Below are positions 30,337 through 38,600 of a stretch of 64,000 nt of DNA, piece after piece (position 1 is the stretch's first letter; each line of letters starts with the position of its first letter). Where the stretch lies: the NCBI RefSeq assembly GCF_030817495.1, contig NZ_JAUSZK010000001.1:4939001-5003000 (forward strand), read 5' to 3'. Made by a program: the position numbers and the translations under genes. This DNA is from Streptomyces sp. V3I7. GTDB lineage: Bacteria; Actinomycetota; Actinomycetes; Streptomycetales; Streptomycetaceae. Under the pieces are notes generated by a model that was given only the letters and a program-made list of their open reading frames with translations, was not told where the DNA came from and ran no database searches.

Positions 30337-30768
30337 ATGACCAGGCAAGCCGACAACTCACCGGATCCGCAGGGCTCTTCGCAGGACCGTGGTGTTCTGG
30401 ACGAGGCGCTCGAGCCGGAGCAGATACGGTCCCTGAACTCCGCCCTGCGAAAGGTGACGCATACCGACGGCGCTGGCAAGGAGCTCCAGGACGTGGCGAA
30501 GCGGCTGCTCTCCGGACGCCTCGCCCTGCGCGACGCACTGGACGACCCCGCGGCGGCACACACCCTGGGTGCGGGGATGGCGTCCCTGCGAGGCCAGTGG
30601 GACGCGCTCCCCGAGGAGGAGCGGGAGAAGATCCGTCACGAGGAGGCGGCGACGCCGAGCGGTGGGGCCTCGTCGGCGTCGTCCTCGCCGGCGCGTTCGG
30701 TAGGGGAGGCCTCGCAGGCGGGGAGGAAGAGCACCGGGCGGCACAGCGGCGGGTTCTCGCTCTACTGA
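30337..30768 (+). CDS. Small hydrophilic protein of unknown function
   Basis: The 143-residue protein is charged and helical in its first 100 residues (LEPEQIRSLNSALRKVTHTDG, KELQDVAKRLLSGRLALRDAL). It then has a Ser/Ala/Gly-rich disordered tail ending HSGGFSLY. There is no signal or membrane segment. CGAGGAG precedes the ATG. The gene is divergent from the paralogous membrane protein gene. I do not recognise the family. Confidence 0.65.
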   Translation: MTRQADNSPDPQGSSQDRGVLDEALEPEQIRSLNSALRKVTHTDGAGKELQDVAKRLLSGRLALRDALDDPAAAHTLGAGMASLRGQWDALPEEEREKIRHEEAATPSGGASSASSSPARSVGEASQAGRKSTGRHSGGFSLY

Positions 30769-30810
30769 CCTGACCCGGCACCAACTCACCCAACCCCAAA
30801 TGACCCGAGC

Positions 30811-30870
30811 CCAACCGACCCGACCCCAACCGACCCGACCCCAACCGACCCGACCCCAACCGACCTGAGC
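30811..30870. repeat. 15-bp tandem repeat between convergent genes
   Basis: CCAACCGACCCGACC is repeated perfectly three times at 30811-30855, with a fourth partial copy to 30870. Degenerate copies lie upstream from about 30781. A small hairpin (GACCTGA/TCAGGTC) at 30862-30880 overlaps the last copy. The array fills the gap between the stop codons of two convergent genes. Confidence 0.85.
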
Positions 30871-30900
30871 TCGTCAGGTCGGCCAGGCCAGTCAGGCCGT

Positions 30901-31704
30901 TCAGGCCTGGTGGTTCCGGTTCCCGATGGCGTAGGCGATGCTCCACGCGGCGACCGCGGCGACCACCAGGCCGATCAGCGAGACCACCGTGCTGCCGGCC
31001 GAGGAGCCCCACCAGGCCTTGGCCGGGAGCAGGGGGTCGCTCTCCAGCATGAACTGGATGGCGCTGGGCGTACGTCCGTCAGCGATGATGAGCGGGATGG
31101 CGTTGGTGTAGCCGAAGAATGCACCCACCGGCGCGATGATGGCCGCCCCCACCCGGGCCCCGCCGCTGCTGCGGCCCACCTGACCTGCCAGCGCGCCGAC
31201 GACCGCTCCGTTGATGAACGCGTGGGCGATGTAGAGGACGTACGCCGAGGTGCTCGACAGGTCCTTGTACACCGCCAGGATGAGGCCGGTGTAGAGCAGC
31301 GAGACGATGACCGAGGCCAGGAGTCCGAGGAGTACGGCGCCCACCGGCTGCCCGTCGCCACTGGCCGGCTGGCCCATGGGGGAGACCTGGTACGCCGGCG
31401 CGGGGTGCGGCGGATACATCGGCGGCTGGGCTGGGGCCGGCATGGGCCCGGGCCCGGGGAACGCCAGGGGCTGAGGAGGCGCGGGTGGCATCGCACCGGC
31501 CTGCACGGGCGGCTGGGCATGGACGGGCGGGGGCGTACCGGGATATGACGGGGGCTGGGCCGGAGCGGTCGGTACCCCCGTCGGTATCGGCTGCTGCTGG
31601 GGTACGGGCGGCTGGCCGAAGCCCGGTTGCTGCTGGGGCGGCGCAGGCTGGAGGTAGGGGTTGTACGGGTTGTGCGGTGGCGGCTGGAACTGCGGCTGGC
31701 TCAT
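30901..31704 (-). CDS. Proline/glutamine-rich membrane protein
   Basis: The 267-residue protein has a cytoplasmic-type Pro/Gln-rich N-terminal half (PPHNPYNPYLQPAPPQQQPG) and then four predicted membrane helices (VGAVLLGLLASVIVSLLYTG, YVLYIAHAFINGAVVGALAG, VGAAIIAPVGAFFGYTN, STVVSLIGLVVAAVAAWSIA). A Pro/Gln-rich start with few helices is common among Streptomyces membrane proteins of unknown function. It lies upstream of no clear partner, and its role is unknown. Confidence 0.7.
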   Translation of the reverse strand: MSQPQFQPPPHNPYNPYLQPAPPQQQPGFGQPPVPQQQPIPTGVPTAPAQPPSYPGTPPPVHAQPPVQAGAMPPAPPQPLAFPGPGPMPAPAQPPMYPPHPAPAYQVSPMGQPASGDGQPVGAVLLGLLASVIVSLLYTGLILAVYKDLSSTSAYVLYIAHAFINGAVVGALAGQVGRSSGGARVGAAIIAPVGAFFGYTNAIPLIIADGRTPSAIQFMLESDPLLPAKAWWGSSAGSTVVSLIGLVVAAVAAWSIAYAIGNRNHQA

Positions 31705-31826
31705 TGGCTTCCCGTGGGGTGAGGCGGCGGCGATGGGGACGGGGAAGGGGGCAGGGTGGGTGCCGGTCCGGCGGAGAGTTCGACGCGGCCGAGGCGGCTC
31801 GCCGACTGCCCCTCACTGCTCTTCGG

Positions 31827-32162
31827 CTACGAGCCGGGGTGGCGCCCCTGCTGCTGTCGGCGGTACAGCGCGATGGCCGCCTCGGAGGGGAAGTTGGGGA
31901 CGGTGACCGTCTCCCCGGTGGCCTTCGACACCACGATCTTGCTGCCACCCGGCGAAGAGGGGGCGAGCGGAGCCCCGTTGGGGCCGGTGGCCCTGGTGAC
32001 AGGCGGGGGTTCCGGGTACACCAGGTAGCCGATGTCGAACTCCTCGACGCGCAGTTGGGCCGGGCTGCCGTCGGGCAGCTTCGGCTGGGCGTAGCGGCTG
32101 CGGACGATGTCGGCGGCCTCTTCGGGAGTGGTGGGCGGCGCGGCTGGGCTGTCCGACGTCAT
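31827..32162 (-). CDS. Small YrhB/Imm35-like protein
   Basis: The 111-residue protein contains RVEEFDIGYLVYPEPPP and GSKIVVSKATGETVTVPNFPSEAAIALYR. The same pattern (EFDxGW/Y-VV, a GE-TV strand, then a P-x-E helix) is found in the first 90 residues of the upstream 474-residue gene, so both carry one domain. It resembles small immunity-type domains of the YrhB/Imm35 group. That assignment comes from pattern memory and is tentative. A possible role is neutralising a toxin of this locus. Confidence 0.55.
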   Translation of the reverse strand: MTSDSPAAPPTTPEEAADIVRSRYAQPKLPDGSPAQLRVEEFDIGYLVYPEPPPVTRATGPNGAPLAPSSPGGSKIVVSKATGETVTVPNFPSEAAIALYRRQQQGRHPGS

Positions 32163-32187
32163 GCGTGGCTCTCCTTCTTCCTTCTCG

Positions 32188-32223
32188 CGGGTCTTCTCAC
32201 CGGTCTTCTCACGGGTCTTCGCG
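32188..32223. repeat. 12-bp triple tandem repeat
   Basis: CGGGTCTTCTCA, CCGGTCTTCTCA and CGGGTCTTCGCG follow one another between the 474-residue gene and the small YrhB-like gene. They lie just upstream of the latter's ribosome binding site on the minus strand. Confidence 0.7.
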
Positions 32224-32255
32224 CGTCTGCTCTTGATCTTCTCGTGGCAGGGGTG

Positions 32256-33680
32256 TCAGAAGAGCCCGTCCCACATCTGGTCGACGATCAGCGACCACCA
32301 AGTCGCCGGTGTCCCCAGGGCAGAGGGGTCGATGGCGGCCAACTGCTCCTGCAACGAAGCGACTTCCGCGCCCGCCGCGACCGGATCCATGCCCCGCATC
32401 CGGTTCCGCGCGGCGGCGAGGACGGCGAGGGAGCGGGCGAAGGCGGCGGCCGAGATATTGACGTAACGGGCTGACGCGTTCACCGGGTCGATGGCCCACA
32501 GCGCGCCGAGGCCGTCCGGCTGCCCCGAACCCGGCTGGCACTGCACCGCGATGACCGCGACCCCGTCGAAGCCGATCCGCACCAGGTACGACAGGGCGTT
32601 GATCTTCTCCTCGCCGGCCGGGCTGCGGCGTTCGCGCAGGTTGGTGGCGACGTCCGTGAACAGGCCGCCTGCGGGCGGGTTGTCGGGCCGGTCGGCGGTG
32701 AAGAGGAGCGGGAGGTCGGCGGGGAGACCGGCCCAGGTCAGCGTGGACCTGGTGGCCTCGGGCAGCGGGGTGTCGGCGACGTCGTCGGCGTCGTAGCGTC
32801 GTACGCCGTCCTGGCCGAAGGTCTCCGTGAGGTGGCGGCCGAGGGCCACGTCACGCATCGGTTCCGCGGGCGTGACCGGCGTGGGCAGCGGGACGCGGTG
32901 CGGGCGGGGCGGCGGCGTCTGGCCGGCCATCCGGTGCAGTGCGTCGACCTGCTCGATGAGCGCGGCGACGCCTTCGGCGCGGTCCTCGGGACGGGCGCCG
33001 TAGTTCTGCGAGCAGGACAGGCTGGCGTTGCGGAACCGGTTGAGGAGCTCGGCGGTGTAGCCGCCGGGGAGCAGGCTCGGGCGCAGGTCGGTGTGGACGG
33101 CGATGACATCGGCGTCGGGCACGTTCATGCGCTGCAGCTCGCCCCACGCCTGGTACTCGGCCGGCGGCAGACCGGGGCCGGAATTGCGGAAGAGGGTGGT
33201 CTCCTCGCCGCTGGCCGGGTCGGTGTAGGTGAAGACGGCGGTGTTGCCGGGGCCGGTGACCGGACGACCGCCTTCCGGCGAGCCGCCGCTGGCTCCGGCG
33301 CGCTCGCCCCCGCCCTGGCCTTTACCCTCGCCCTCGCCGCGGCCCGCGCCCGCGCCCGCGCCCGCGCCCTCGCCGTGGCCCGCGCCCTGCGCCGCGGGAC
33401 CGTGCTTCTGCTGATACATCCGTACGACCTCCTCGACCGGCACCGACGGCCAGACGGTCAGCTCGCCGCTGCGGCGGTCGACGACCCCGCAGGCGTCGCC
33501 GATCGAGGCGGGCGGGCGCCGCTCCCCGGTCTCCGGGTCACGCTCGGGCTCAGCGGGGGCGGCCCACACGACCCACCCGAGGTCGAACTCCTGCATCCTG
33601 ACCTCGCGGCGCGGAGCCGCCGAGCCTTCCGGGTTGAGCCAACGGTCGGCGACGGCGAACGCCTGCTCCTGGCTGATCAC
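32256..33680 (-). CDS. YrhB-like / decayed deaminase-like / SUKH-4 family immunity-type protein
   Basis: The 474-residue protein has three parts. Residues 1-92 are the YrhB-like domain (MQEFDLGWVVWAAP). A Gly/Glu/Ala linker at about 97-135 follows. Residues ~145-250 resemble the nucleic-acid deaminase-like domains of Streptomyces (WGELQRMNV, then VHTDLRPSLLPGGYTAELL), but the usual HxE is His196-Thr-Asp198 and the usual PC is Pro201-Ser202, so no zinc site is expected. Residues ~275-474 look like SUKH-4 (LTWAGLPADLPLLFTADRP, a strand-rich core, WWSLIVDQMWDGLF). SUKH proteins are known immunity proteins for nuclease and deaminase toxins. GTG 33680 has AAGGAG upstream. Confidence 0.6.
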   Translation of the reverse strand: MISQEQAFAVADRWLNPEGSAAPRREVRMQEFDLGWVVWAAPAEPERDPETGERRPPASIGDACGVVDRRSGELTVWPSVPVEEVVRMYQQKHGPAAQGAGHGEGAGAGAGAGRGEGEGKGQGGGERAGASGGSPEGGRPVTGPGNTAVFTYTDPASGEETTLFRNSGPGLPPAEYQAWGELQRMNVPDADVIAVHTDLRPSLLPGGYTAELLNRFRNASLSCSQNYGARPEDRAEGVAALIEQVDALHRMAGQTPPPRPHRVPLPTPVTPAEPMRDVALGRHLTETFGQDGVRRYDADDVADTPLPEATRSTLTWAGLPADLPLLFTADRPDNPPAGGLFTDVATNLRERRSPAGEEKINALSYLVRIGFDGVAVIAVQCQPGSGQPDGLGALWAIDPVNASARYVNISAAAFARSLAVLAAARNRMRGMDPVAAGAEVASLQEQLAAIDPSALGTPATWWSLIVDQMWDGLF

Positions 33681-33758
33681 GAGGAGGCTCCTTCGGTGGT
33701 CGAGAGATCGGATCTGCGGGATGTGTGGGGGAGAGAGGAGGACCAGTGCCGTCCGCGG

Positions 33759-35855
33759 CTACGAGGCTATCGCCGGGTCCGCCTCGGCCGCCCGGGGCTC
33801 CGGGAGGATGCGGAGGGCCTTCGCCCCGCGGTCGGTGGCGACCAGGAGGATGCCGTCGGGGGAGAGGTCGGCGCCGGTGAACGGGGTGTCGGAGATCAGC
33901 GCGGCCACGATCTCCTGGCTCGCGCGGTCCCAGACACGTATGTAGTCAGCGCCCCGGCTCATTCCCAGCGGGGCAGCGATCCGTTCCTCCTCCGACGGGC
34001 GGAGGATCTGCGCGGGGTCGGGCGCGGGGTCGTCCAGGGCGTCCGGCTGGACCAGACCGTGGACGAGGACCGCGGAGTGCCGTACCTCTTCGGCCGGGGC
34101 CGCCTCCTCCTCGCCAGTGGGTTCCGCCGGAGCGGCGCCCTCCGCGGGTACGACGAGGACTGCGACCGGCGCGGCCGGCCCTTCGGGGCGCGGAAGAGTG
34201 CCGACGGTCACGGCGCTGACGCCGGGAACGGGCAGGCTCCACAGCGTCTGCCAGGGAAGATCGAGGCCGAGCCCGTGCACGGCGCCGGCGAAGTCGGGCA
34301 GTCCGTCCTCGACGAACGCGGTCTCCAGCAGTGCGGCACGCAGCAGGGCGGGCGCCTGGGTACGGGTCAGCAGGGGTGCCGTACGCAGGTACGTGCGGGC
34401 GGGCGCGCCGAGCTGCTCCAGCGGTACGGCCTCGACGGCGGCGCGCAGCGGCACCGGATCGGCGTACACGAACAGGCTCGGGTCCGTGAGGAGTTGGGGA
34501 AGCAGACCCGCTTCCAGCGTGTGGCCGGCGATGTGATCCCGTACGTACGGGTCCGCCTTGCTCCAGTCCTGCGCCGGTACCGCCTCCAGCAGCGCCATGG
34601 CCATCCGCGTCTGGGCGGCGCGTACGTCGGGCAGCCCGGCGCGGATCTCGTCGGCGACGGCCGGGTGCAGCAGCCGGAGCAAGGTACGCCCGCCCTCGCC
34701 CTCCTCCGCGGCCTCGCCCTTCTCCGCGGCCTGGTCCTCGTCCCCGGCCTGCTGCTCCTCCACCTGGATGAAGGGCGCGGCCAGCAGCATCCCGTCCGCG
34801 ATGGCGGGCCCCATGTCCTGCTCGGCGACGGCGCTCGCGAGGCGCAGCCACAGGTGTACGGGGAGGCCGTCCCCCTCGGCGAGAGCGAGCGGAGCCAGCA
34901 TCTGGCGCAGCGTCTGCGGGTCGGCGCCGAGTCGCGCGGCGTGCAGGTCGAGGGCCTCGCCGACGCAGCTCGGCAACCGGCTCTCGTCGGCCGGGTCGAA
35001 GCCCTCGGGCGCCATCAGGATTCCGTTGACGGCGAGTTGGACGACCAGCGGACTGGTGCCTGCCCGGCGTCCGATGGCGGCGCCGAGGGCGAGGCGCGCC
35101 GCGGGGTCGACGGTGAACGGCAGCGCGGGCGCACCGAACTCCGGGTTCAGTGCCGCCTGGGCGTGCAGTACGAGGCCCACGGGGTCGGCCCACTCCGGTG
35201 CGTCGAGGTCGATGACCTGCACGGTGCCGGGCGGCAGACTCCCGGCGAGCTCGGCGGCGAGCGGACGCGGCACCTCGGCGAGGAGTCGCACCCTCTCGAT
35301 GGCGGCGAGCGGGATGAGCAACTCCCTGACGAGCCGGGCCGGTTCGCCTGCGGTGCGCACGGGTCCGGCGAGGTCGACGTCGGGCACGACGACGGTCACC
35401 GGCCGCTCCAGCGCGGCCAGTTCGGCGTACAGGCCCTCGACACTGGTGGCGTTCAGGTCGAAGTGGTCGGCGAGCAGCCACAGCACCTGCGCGGCGGTCA
35501 GCCCGGCGGGGGCGGGTACGGCGGGCGCCGGCAACTCCGGCGGCACCGTCGACGGATCCATCTCGTCCAGCGGCAGTTGCTTGCGGAACTCCGGCTCGCA
35601 CAGCATCAGAAACCCGGTGAGCAGCCGCGAACGCCCGCTGCCGGAACCGCCGGTGACGAGGGCCACACGGGGAATGCCGGACGAGTCGGGACCGCTGGGA
35701 GCGGCGGATGCGCTGGCATCGGCTGAAGCGGCGGGTTCGGCTGAAGCGGTGGGATCCTGGCTCCCCGCCCCACGCCAGGCGGCGAGCGCACGCAGCACGG
35801 CGGTGCGGCCGCCTATGTGAGGGTGCGGTGCGTAGTCCTCGGTCGAGCCGGTCAT
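33759..35855 (-). CDS. P-loop NTPase-like protein related to the SUKH-4 NTPase array
   Basis: The predicted 698-residue protein has an N-terminal P-loop domain with VALVTGGSGSGRSRLL, in which the Walker Lys is Arg75. A Leu/Ala-rich helical middle follows, then the LDLPWQTLWS signature shared with the paralogues at 38-45 kb, and a C-terminal segment with ADYIRVWDRASQEIVAAL and LSPDGILLVATDRGAKALRI that looks like WD-type blades. It ends there, without the SUKH-4 domain of its relatives, but sits next to a separate SUKH-4 gene on the same strand. I chose ATG 35855. It may be a sensor or adaptor. Confidence 0.65.
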   Translation of the reverse strand: MTGSTEDYAPHPHIGGRTAVLRALAAWRGAGSQDPTASAEPAASADASASAAPSGPDSSGIPRVALVTGGSGSGRSRLLTGFLMLCEPEFRKQLPLDEMDPSTVPPELPAPAVPAPAGLTAAQVLWLLADHFDLNATSVEGLYAELAALERPVTVVVPDVDLAGPVRTAGEPARLVRELLIPLAAIERVRLLAEVPRPLAAELAGSLPPGTVQVIDLDAPEWADPVGLVLHAQAALNPEFGAPALPFTVDPAARLALGAAIGRRAGTSPLVVQLAVNGILMAPEGFDPADESRLPSCVGEALDLHAARLGADPQTLRQMLAPLALAEGDGLPVHLWLRLASAVAEQDMGPAIADGMLLAAPFIQVEEQQAGDEDQAAEKGEAAEEGEGGRTLLRLLHPAVADEIRAGLPDVRAAQTRMAMALLEAVPAQDWSKADPYVRDHIAGHTLEAGLLPQLLTDPSLFVYADPVPLRAAVEAVPLEQLGAPARTYLRTAPLLTRTQAPALLRAALLETAFVEDGLPDFAGAVHGLGLDLPWQTLWSLPVPGVSAVTVGTLPRPEGPAAPVAVLVVPAEGAAPAEPTGEEEAAPAEEVRHSAVLVHGLVQPDALDDPAPDPAQILRPSEEERIAAPLGMSRGADYIRVWDRASQEIVAALISDTPFTGADLSPDGILLVATDRGAKALRILPEPRAAEADPAIAS

Positions 35856-36144
35856 GGGTCGGTCCCCGTCCTCCGCCGTCGCGGGCTTAGCCGTCGCGGA
35901 CTCATTCGCGTACGACAACGATCCTAGGCTGAGATCGCAGGTGGGCGAGGTGCGGTTCGGACGAGGGGGCTGTCGGCAGCGGTACTGACTCAACTGCGCT
36001 GGCGCAGCTGCCGTGTTGAATGGGCACACGTGTTGCGGCTGCAACCAGGCCGGTGCGAAGGGTGACGACCGCTATGGACAGCCTGTACCTGTCAACTTCG
36101 CGTTGATCTTGAAGCATGCAGTCGACCACGGGGGATTCCCAGGC
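35856..36144. other. Divergent promoter region
   Basis: About 290 bases separate the divergent NTPase-like gene and the LppU-like gene. I see no gene or strong hairpin. It should hold promoters for both directions. Confidence 0.4.
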
Positions 36145-36651
36145 ATGTCCGCAACTCCGCCGCCGTACCAGAACCAGCCGCAGCAGCCGTACGGGCAGCC
36201 GCAGCAACCGCAGGCGCCGTACGGGCAGCAGCAGCCGTACGGAGCGCCGCAGCAGCCCCAGCCGCCGCGCAGGCCGCAGCAGCCCGGTGGCCCGCTCCGC
36301 GTACTGAAGTCCGTCCTGATCGTCGCGGTGGTCTTCGGCGCGCTGGTCTACTACGTGTGGGACTACAACACCAGCCCCACGGGCGGCAAGGCCAAGGCCC
36401 AGGCTTCGGCCTCCGCGCAGGCCAAGGAGGACGCGAAGCACGAACCGGAAGTCGGCGACTGCGTCAAGGTGAAGGACCCCCAGGGCGATCCGATGCCCAC
36501 GATCGTCGACTGCGACTCGCCCGAGGCCGAGTACAAGACGGGTGACAAGCAGTACGGCGACGACCTGGACTGCCCGTCGAAGTACGACTACGGCATCCAG
36601 TACCACGACCTTCATCAGCTCGACTACACGCTGTGCTTCACGAAGGTCTGA
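36145..36651 (+). CDS. LppU/SCO3897-like membrane-anchored protein
   Basis: The 168-residue protein starts with a Pro/Gln/Tyr-rich cytoplasmic stretch (PQQPYGQPQQPQAPYGQQQP), then one membrane helix (VLKSVLIVAVVFGALVYYVW) and an extracytoplasmic domain. That domain has EVGDCVKVKDPQGDP, IVDCDSPEAEYKTGDKQYGDDLDC and LDYTLCFTKV, with four cysteines that could form two disulfides. This matches the LppU/SCO3897 family found widely in Streptomyces. Function is unknown. It is convergent with a broken SUKH-4 gene. Confidence 0.75.
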   Translation: MSATPPPYQNQPQQPYGQPQQPQAPYGQQQPYGAPQQPQPPRRPQQPGGPLRVLKSVLIVAVVFGALVYYVWDYNTSPTGGKAKAQASASAQAKEDAKHEPEVGDCVKVKDPQGDPMPTIVDCDSPEAEYKTGDKQYGDDLDCPSKYDYGIQYHDLHQLDYTLCFTKV

Positions 36652-36726
36652 GCGCGGGGGACACGGGGGCGGGATAGGCGCTGGTCTGCCGAGCGACAGC
36701 GCCGCTATGCGCGGCCGAACAGCCCC

Positions 36727-37380
36727 TCACTCGGTGCCCCAAGTGTCCAAGTCGCCGTCGGGTACGTGCTCCCAGTGGTCGGCGTCCTCGACCACCGGAT
36801 CGATCTCCTCCGCCCACTGCCACAGGCTGCTGCGGGCGTCCTTCTGTTCGTCGGTGGTATTGAAGTCGCTGATCAGGAACTCGTGGTAGAGGCGGAGGAG
36901 GATGCAGAACTGCCGCAGGCTCGTCGCGAGGGTCACAGAGGAGTAGCCGGTGCTGTAGTCCTGGACGACGGCGCCGGTGTCTCCGTCGAGGAGGACGTTC
37001 CCGTTGGTCCATTCTCCGATGCGGTAGAAGGGGCCTTCGCTGTCGGGCAGCGGGGCGTCCGTGGGCCACGGGACTTCAGCCAGCCCGGTCTGGTGCAGTT
37101 CTGCCGTGTGGACGAAGGGGAGTTGGTCCGGCAGTGCGGGCAGTCCGACTGATGTGAGGAAGTGCCGGGTGTCCGGGGCGCGGAGGCCGGGTGGCAATCC
37201 CTCCTGGGGCAGGCGACGGCAAGTGCCCTGCCCGAACGTGGACTCCAGCCAGGGCCGCGTGGGTGCGTCCTCAGCCAGAGCTTCCGCAGGACAGTTCCAG
37301 ACGGCTGCCTGAGTCACGGGGCCGACGAAGGGAGCTGGCAGCGCCGACAGATGCGGTTGCTGTCGGGGTACTACGTTCAC
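36727..37380 (-). pseudogene. Broken NTPase-SUKH-4 copy, C-terminal (SUKH-4) fragment
   Basis: This frame encodes the C-terminal SUKH-4-like part of a paralogue. LRAPDTRHFLTSVGLPALP, GPFYRIGEWTNGNVLLDGDTG and SLRQFCILLRLYHEFL correspond to the same positions in the intact neighbours. The frame has no natural start. The preceding middle part of the same gene is in another frame and ends at 37382. So this is the third of three fragments of one decayed gene, although the fragment itself is uninterrupted for about 217 codons. Confidence 0.75.
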
Positions 37381-37381
37381 T

Positions 37382-38161
37382 TCAACAGCGAACGGGCCGG
37401 ACGGGCGGGGCGAGTTCAGGAAACTCCCAGGAGTCGCTCGCTGCCAGCAGGCCGGCGAGGTCTTGCCCTCCGGGGGCCGCTTTCGGCGATGCGTACGGCC
37501 GTGCGGGTGCCTGCTTACTGAAGGGGCCGAACGTTCCGAACGGGCGGCAGTTGCTCCAGACCGTCCGCCACGGGAGTGTGACGCCTGACTCGGCGACGAT
37601 CGAGCGGGCGAGCTGTTCATCGCCGCGACCGACCGCGCAGTGGTGCAGCCACGCCACCCACTCATCATGCGGAGTGGACGTCACGCCCAGTTGCTCCAGA
37701 TAGTGAATGTCCATGGCAACGCCGCGTTGCGGGATGCCCTGGGGCCACGCGGCGGCAAGCCCCCGCAGGAGACCCCTCGCATCGAGGTTCGCCAAGACGG
37801 GGCCGTCTTGCAGCAGGTCTCCGAGGAGGCCCGCATGGGCGGCGTGGATGCTTGCCGCCTGTGCCGCGTACGCCCCCAATGGGCCGGCCTCGGTGCCGGT
37901 CCATGCTCCCGCCGTCTTGAGCGGTCGCAGGAGTGAGTGGAGGAAGGACCTCTGATCGACGGGGCGAAGGTGCCGAATGCGATGACGATCGGACTCCGCC
38001 TGAAACCCGATCGCCCTTTCCCCGCCGGGCTCTTCGGAGACGGCGAGGAAGCCCCCGAGGGCTTCCGTGAGTTCCTCCAGCTCACCGTGTGATACGCGGA
38101 TGCCGAGGCAGCGGCACAGCTCCGCCTCTGTCAGCAGACCGTTCCACCACGAACCGCACAT
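37382..38161 (-). pseudogene. Broken NTPase-SUKH-4 copy, middle fragment
   Basis: The frame encodes the helical middle region of the family, with DIHYLEQLGVTSTPHDEWVAWLHH and the LPWRTVWSN signature. Compare DLHYLDKLGVAPSSHSEWLSILH and LPWRTVWSNW in the copy at 41-43 kb. It is cut off from its N-terminal part by a deletion plus frame change near 38.15 kb, and from its C-terminal part by a frame change near 37.4 kb. Most of the WD-like region is missing. Confidence 0.75.
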
Positions 38162-38537
38162 CAGGGCGGGAGAACTGCTGGAGGGTACGGGTTACCCGTT
38201 GAGTGATCCTCTTCGCTTCGTTCGAGGTGACGTACTGGTCCGCCCACTGGACGTTCGCGAGGAGGGCGACCCCACCGCTGTTGATCCGCTGGGCGCCCGC
38301 AGCGAGGCTTTCCGGACGACCGGTTACGCCACACGCCGTCAGCAAGCGGTGTGCGACCTCGTCAGCAGTCAAGCCACAGCACTCCACGTAGACGGCGTCA
38401 GGCATTCGTACCGACAGTTCCAGCAGCAGCGCCGTCTTGTCTGCCCCGGCCTCACCGCGGACGGCAAGAGTGTCGTGCAGCCGGTGCGGCTCTGCCAGCC
38501 ACGCATCCACTCGCCCAACTGCTTGCTCAGGTGTCAA
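38082..38537 (-). pseudogene. Broken NTPase-SUKH-4 copy, N-terminal P-loop fragment
   Basis: The frame encodes the P-loop part of the family (LAVRGEAGADKTALLLEL, then GVALLANVQWADQYV, compare VVILANTQWAGSI in an intact copy). The Walker A glycine before Lys is Asp. The frame runs out shortly after RFVVERS, where the intact copies continue into their helical domain. Together with the two downstream fragments it shows a gene of about 1.8 kb, against 2.1-2.2 kb in intact copies, so roughly 400 bases have been lost. Confidence 0.75.
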
Positions 38538-38600
38538 CCTTGTTTGCCTACCGACGGATTGAGGATGGGGAGGCCGGGAGTCCTCCGTCGTCGTACTGCG

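Noticed and set aside
30781..30870. CRISPR array or coding repeat
   Set aside because: Units are contiguous without spacers and lie between two stop codons.
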